Positions 58,697 to 64,000 of a stretch of 64,000 bases of DNA are shown here, piece by piece. Made by a program: the position numbers and the translations under genes. How positions within the stretch are numbered: the stretch's first letter is position 1; every line of letters begins with the position of its first letter. The notes beneath the pieces were generated by a model, which searched no databases, was not told the origin of the DNA, and saw nothing but the letters and a program-made list of their open reading frames with translations. This DNA is from Physcomitrium patens (lineage: Eukaryota > Streptophyta > Bryopsida > Funariales > Funariaceae), in the NCBI RefSeq assembly GCF_000002425.4, contig NC_037270.1, forward strand, positions 10,883,935 through 10,947,934, written 5' to 3'.

Positions 58697-61255
58697 GAGC
58701 TTATTTAAAATGCTATCTTAGTAAAATAATCTACTATCACGAATATAGAATCATATAAATCTGAGAGTAAAAGATTTGTGATAAAATCTATAGAAACAAA
58801 AGACCATAGTTGTTTTAGAGTAGGTAATGGCTAAAGAAGTCCATAAGATTGATGGCAAGGAGTTTTGGATCTTGAACAAATATCACATGATTGTACAAAG
58901 TCTTTGACTGCCTTCTACATTTGAGGCAACCAAAAATCTCTCAATATTAGCTCCTAAGTCATATTGTATCTAAAATATCCATCTGCTAAAAAGTCATGAT
59001 AAGTTTGAAGAATATATAATTATGCTCCACCTTTTTGAATGTATAATCATCTTTCAAAATAAAGTAGGTTATTCTTGAACTCGAACTTGAAAATATCAAA
59101 AGATTCAAAAGAATTATTCTTGATATCATAAACAAGAGGATCAAAAAACATACTTGATTGAATTTGTTTGATAAAGATTGAATCAATAGTCAATATTGAT
59201 TATATTGCTCAAATATAGAAATGCTTTGACTTTAAGAGAGTTATTCTTTGTTAATCAAAAGATATATTTTTTTTCTTTTGATATAAAAAATGAATGTTTT
59301 AAATATGGTGTACAAAAAAACTTATTTTTTGGATCAATAAGTAAGCTTGAAATCAAATCTTGATAAAGACATATTCCAATGAATTTGGCAACAATTAAAA
59401 ATACATGTAGAAATGAAATATTCAAAGTTCTTGTGATTTGTATATATGGTAATTAGATTCAAGATGCCTTCTAAATAATGATGTCATTCTTGAAATGAAT
59501 CCCCAATTCCAAGAAGGTTTTTATCGTGGATTTTATAATTAATCTTATTTGCAAAAAAAATTCTAAAATAAAAAGCTACTTAATGGAGTTTGTCATCTGC
59601 TCCAATTTGTGATAATACTTCACCTAAACAAAGTTTGATGCATTTATTTCCATAAAAGATGCCTTTGAAAAATCAACATAATATGAGATTGGCACAGAAT
59701 TAAATTTTTTTTTTAAAGCATCAAATAATATTTCAGCTTCTTTATTTCACTTAAGTTTGTCTTTACAAGTCAAATGTATAAATAAAGCTACAACTTGAAA
59801 AAAAATCTTGATGAAGATCCAATAGTAATTGGCAAAGTTCCAAAAACATTGCATGTCTCTTATTATTCTTAAAATATTTCAATCCATCTTAGTCTAGACC
59901 TTCTTTGGATCCATTATTAGCCCTTCATTAGAAATGATGTATCCTAAGAAGTCAACTTGAGTAGAGTAGAATAAATATGGATTTATATATCTATATTTAT
60001 ATCTATATTCTACATCTTTAAGTTTTTATAACACACAACAAACATCAACTTCATGCTCTTCTAAGTTTTTAGAACAGATTAAGATGTCATCTAAATAATA
60101 GATAATAAAATCATCAAGAAACTTGCAAAAGACATCATTCATTAGATGTTAAAAAGTAGTTGGTACATTCATGAATCCAAAAGGTATGATATTATATTTC
60201 AAATATAAAAACTTGGTTCAAAATGTAATTTTCCATTCATCTCTTTCTTTAATGTATACTAGATTAGATGCTTTTTATAGATCTATTTTTGTATAGATCT
60301 TTGCTTCATTTAGTTGATTAAAAATCTTAAAATCAAAGATAAAGAATACCTATTTTTTATATTGATCTTCTTGAATTCTTGATAGTCTACATACATTTGT
60401 AAAGATCCATCTTTTTTCTTCATAATAAGATAGGAGCCTTGCTTGGAGATTTAGAATGGCATATAAAATTTTTAGCTAAGTTATCATCAATGTACTCATT
60501 GAATGCAAGCAATTCGTTTTGTAATAGGCTATAGATTGGCCTAAATGGTGGTTGAGCTCTTCTGTGAATATCAATAGAACAATCATAAGAACAATGTTCT
60601 AGAAGAATATTTGCATTCTTCTTTTTAAAAATGTCTCAAAAATCTTAATATCAACTAGAAATACCATTTGATATCTTTTCACCATTAAAAATGGGCATAG
60701 CATATAAAATAGAAGATAATCCTTCTTTTGCGGTAGACATAAAAACTCTTGCACCTACCAATAAGGATTTGGATGTACTAGACTTAAGTATGTATTTTTA
60801 CTTGACTAGTAGGATTTTGGATTAAAATATCAAAATAATTAAGGTTATAAAAAATCCAATCTATACGAAGATTATACTTTTCTAATCAAAATAATTTTAA
60901 AATAATTAGATTTGACAAAGATCTTACTACATTAAATATTACTATGCTATTATGATTTTTAATTACTACATCTAAAGGAATAGTTTTATGCATAATATCT
61001 CTAGAAGATAACAAACAATTATCTATAACTTCTACATTTACAAGTTTATTTTTTTTCACTAACAATACCTCTCATTTTTTGACAAAATCTTCATTTATAA
61101 AATAAGCTAAGATTCTTGAATCTAATAAAGCTACGACTTTGTAAATTTTTGGTCCTAAATAAACTTCTATTGTAAAACAAGATGAGGGGTTTGAGGAGAG
61201 AATATGACCTTTATTAGGAATTATGTAAGATTCTAGCTGCACGGTCACTATTATA
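58697..61255 (-). pseudogene. A' copy 4: pol truncated in integrase
   Basis: Minus-strand order from right: protease about 60.7-61.2 kb, RT about 59.85-60.55 kb, RNase H about 59.2-59.8 kb, integrase from about 59.2 kb down to 58697. The integrase ends just after the block equivalent to 'SIFVIIDCFTKMAHF', so the rest of the core, the C-terminal domain, chromodomain, ORF3 and 3' LTR are gone. The RT box region and protease are decayed with many stops. Confidence 0.75.
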
Positions 61256-62335
61256 GCTGAAGAAATTCATTTACTCACACATCCTTATCTTTGGCAACTA
61301 TGCTTTTCATTTTGTAGTCGCGTTGTTTTTTTTGACAATGTTGAGTAGTTCATTTAATTTACCTATAATATAAGTATAGGCCTTCTTAATATTGTCGAGT
61401 CTTTTTCTACTTTGTAAGGGCTTTAAAATGTATTGTATCAATTTGCATTGGTTTTAGCCTTAATGAATGAGTTTTTAAAAATTTGAGAGCTGTCATCATT
61501 ATTTGATTTCTTCTTCTTAAACCAAGTCTTTGTTCTTGACAACTTTCAAATAACCAATTGTCACATGTATTGGCTTGAACAATAATTTTTTCTAAAAATT
61601 TTACCTTTGATATTGTTAGTAATAAATCTTTAATATCATCCTTCAATTCATATCAAAATTGATTGATAAGAGCTTTTTCATTTCAATCTATGTCGCAAAC
61701 AAGGTTTTAGAATTCAATAGCATATATGGTGGCAGACCTTGATCTTTGCTATAAAGATAAGAGTTTGGTCTTTTCTACTCTTTTTTTTATCACTATCTCC
61801 AATGTGGCTATAAACACTTCTAAGAATGAATTTAAATCATAAAGGAGTCATGAATCTTTTTCCATTTAAGATGCAAACCAAATAAAAACACTTTCTAATA
61901 GAAGTGCGCCTATGAATGCAACTTGAGTAAATCCATCAAGATATTGGAAGGAATGCAACTTTAGATAGAGCTTGATTTGTTGCCAAAATCCTCAAAATTT
62001 TGATCTTGTTCCATGAAACTTCTGGGGCATACTAATCCTTGTTCTTGTCATATTTGTAAAAGCAAAATTCCTTGGATTTGGTTGTGAGGTTCATCTACTT
62101 GCTTCCTTCAATTGTATAATTTTTTGCTATAGACTTTGAACTTCTTTTATAGGTATAGGAATAGTATATCCCTCATTCATATTAGAAATACATGAGATTT
62201 CTACTCTTAGAACATTGACAAGCTCATGAAGATCTGCAATAGTTGTAAATCCATTTTGACTTTTGTTAAGAGTAGCATCTATAATCTTTTCTTCTATAGA
62301 CAATTGAAATAAATTTAAAAAGTTAAATTAGAAGA
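61256..62335 (-). pseudogene. A' copy 4: gag
   Basis: Knuckle region about 61.33-61.38 kb (partly deleted), then the capsid region and the A'-type leader up to about 62.33 kb. The segment 61407-61646 reads '...ANTCDNWLFESCQEQRL', matching the 'CDNHLFEF' region of element A. The gag end has SKNEF-like codons but no intact AAAAAAC. Confidence 0.72.
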
Positions 62336-62384
62336 AAATAATCTATAACCTCTAATATCAAATAAAAATTTCTACATAGAAAGA

Positions 62385-62897
62385 TAATCCATCAATACAC
62401 TTTTGTGTCATTGAAAAGAAATAAAAAGTTACTCAAAGATCATATAATATTGAACTAGAATGGATATTCTCAAAAACAAGAAGACTAGAAAGGCTTGAAA
62501 GACGACTAAAGACTACAAAGCGGTTAATAAGAGTGAAGAAGGCTTCATTTTTGCTTCTATATATACTCTTAACTAAGAGCTACGTGGCAATGTCCTATGA
62601 GACCTCCAAAATGTATTGACTTTGTAAGACACATATCTTAACTTACAAGGCAAGTTTTTTATATAGACGCAATATAGTTAGCTTGTTCCAAAAGCTATTA
62701 ATACATGGTTAACTTATTAACCAAGTTTCTAACCTACCAATCAATTAAAAATACATGTAAAGTCAAAATAATGTCTATGAAACTTTTAGAAAGCTTCTCT
62801 AGAAGGTATTATAAAATTATTTTATTTTTATCTTTATTTACATACTTCTATCTAATCATATAGATATTTACTAGAATATGTATGTATATCCATGATT
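62385..62897 (-). repeat. A' copy 4: 5' LTR (outer part)
   Basis: A'-type LTR in minus orientation ending atatccatgatt. The first part (minus 3' side) seems shortened by a deletion compared with copy 1. Confidence 0.7.
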
Positions 62898-63101
62898 TAG
62901 GTACATCCCACTTGGACAATACATGCATTGGATTGATGGACAAATTATTGAATATCTCATATTGTATGAACCAAAAGTTATAATTTATCTAGCTCTTAAC
63001 TAAGACATCAAAAGTGCCTATTTTTTTTAGTTTCCGACACTTTTTGTTAGCAACAAATTTTGTCCATCATGGTTTCAAGCTTTTTTCTTATTTTCATAAC
63101 A
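62898..63101 (+). repeat. Copia 2: end of 5' LTR
   Basis: Sequence ending ttttcataaca immediately before a primer site. The upstream border merges with A' copy 4, which may have inserted into this LTR. Confidence 0.5.
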
Positions 63102-63112
63102 TGATATCAGAG
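63102..63112 (+). promoter_or_regulatory. Copia 2 primer binding site
   Basis: tgatatcagag, one mismatch from TGGTATCAGAG (initiator-Met tRNA type), directly at the LTR edge. Confidence 0.75.
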
Positions 63113-63142
63113 TTGAATGAATATAGTCTAAATAAATAGTAC

Positions 63143-63296
63143 CATGGATGAATATTAGTTTAGATGAACAGTATTATGGATGAATATTAGTCTAGATGAA
63201 CAGTATCATGGATGAATATTAGTCATAATGAATAGTACCACAAATGAACATTTTATTGGATGAACAATACTATGGATGAATGTTAATTTAGATGAA
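63143..63296 (+). repeat. Tandem repeat, about 32-bp unit, in copia 2 leader
   Basis: Four to five degenerate units built from atggatgaatattagt plus ttagatgaacagtat. Followed by a (ttta)n microsatellite at about 63319-63352. Confidence 0.85.
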
Positions 63297-63314
63297 ATTT
63301 GATTTTTTTTATAG

Positions 63315-63356
<42 letters not shown>

Positions 63357-63617
63357 ATTGAACTACTTATTGAAGTTTTCTTCCTATTGGACTACTATCA
63401 AAGCCAAGGAGTTTTTGAAGCTATTAAAGTTAGAATTTAAACTCTATTGATGTTATTTTTTACTTAATTAAATATCATTTGTTGCTAGTGGTGAGGACAA
63501 GTCTTTTTGCTCCAATATTGCTTAGTACTTCTATTCTCTATATATTACATTTTGTAGATTATTTTTTAATTGTTCTCTTATAGTTATTTGTTGTTATTGC
63601 ATTTATTGTATTTGGCA

Positions 63618-64000
63618 ATGGCATCCTTAATAGACTATTGCATTGATCAATTAAATAAAAAAACTATGGCACATGGACATTTGTTATAAAATACTTGATA
63701 TGCATTTGCAAGCTCTACATGCATGTTTATGGGACATTAAAATATCCTAGAGATACTAATGAAAAATTAAAATGAAAATCAATCAAAATAGAAATACAAG
63801 CATTGATTGCACTTAAAATTAAACCTTCTCAATTAAATAATATACACAATTGTAATATTACAAAAGAGATGTGGGATGTATTGGCTAAGATCCAAAAGCC
63901 TTCAAGAATTATTACTGAGATATTTTTAACGAAGAAATTATATAATTTTTTATATGTGGATAAAAAATCTATGGAGATTTTTCTTAGAGAGATTTTTGAT
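63618..64000 (+). pseudogene. Copia 2: gag (runs off right edge)
   Basis: A candidate ATG is at 63618, but early stops and a frameshift follow. A clean frame from about 63796 to the window end reads copia gag with 'LIALKIKPSQLNNIHNC', 'TKEMWDVLAKIQKPS' and 'FLTKKLYNFLY'. This is the UBN2/gag domain of Ty1/copia. It differs from copia 1 gag. Confidence 0.75.

Noticed and set aside
1-64000. tRNA or rRNA genes
   Set aside because: I saw no cloverleaf-compatible segment with B-box or conserved rRNA sequence; CCA-complement matches are retroelement primer sites.

Overview
The window is a plant-type, very AT-rich block of transposable elements, about 58 kb of it made of LTR retrotransposons nested inside one another. 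A short GC-richer island at about 55.2-57.5 kb is probably the only host gene sequence. I infer a land plant (a bryophyte is possible but unproven) from the Ty3/gypsy chromoviruses with chromodomains, Ty1/copia gag, primer sites resembling the initiator-Met tRNA match, and pervasive C-to-T / G-to-A decay typical of methylated repeats. There are no prokaryotic features. Family names here (A, A', B, C, D) are my own labels.

Layout, oldest to youngest. A' copy 3 (minus, about 38.78-46.70 kb) has A' copy 2 inserted in its 3' LTR. Copy 2 (minus, 1.325-5.54 kb plus 37.65-38.78 kb) is split by chromovirus B (minus, 5541-37653, TSD GTATT on both sides) and also carries A' copy 1 at the left edge. B is split by element D (minus, 14418-36321, TSD TTTGG on both sides). 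D is split by element A (plus, 18749-30611, TSD GCGGA/GTGGA). A is split, inside its chromodomain codons, by a non-autonomous gag-only element of family C (23886-29333, TSD GCAC/GCGC). Solo LTRs or LTR fragments of family C also sit in B (three), D (three) and A' copy 3 (one). This gives a nest six insertions deep.

The right part: 46.7-55.2 kb is extremely AT-rich, with a further C-type LTR, a 586-bp run of N, and a 2.2-kb segment present on both sides of that gap (probable assembly artefact). 55.2-57.5 kb holds exon-like sequence of an unidentified host gene. It is followed by a broken Ty1/copia element (57.5-58.7 kb), A' copy 4 (minus, 58.7-62.9 kb), and the start of another Ty1/copia element running off the right edge.

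Gene logic. Elements A and D carry gag, then protease-RT-RNaseH-integrase-chromodomain, then a small third reading frame (ORF3) between the chromodomain and the polypurine tract. ORF3 is recognisably homologous between the two diverged families and also traceable in A' copies; I know of no described family for it. In A, gag and pol are joined by a textbook-looking -1 frameshift signal (A AAA AAC, 7-nt spacer, stem, possible pseudoknot). Family C has gag only and makes 4-bp target duplications, whereas A, B and D make 5-bp ones, so its integrase donor is probably not among them. No element in the window looks functional.
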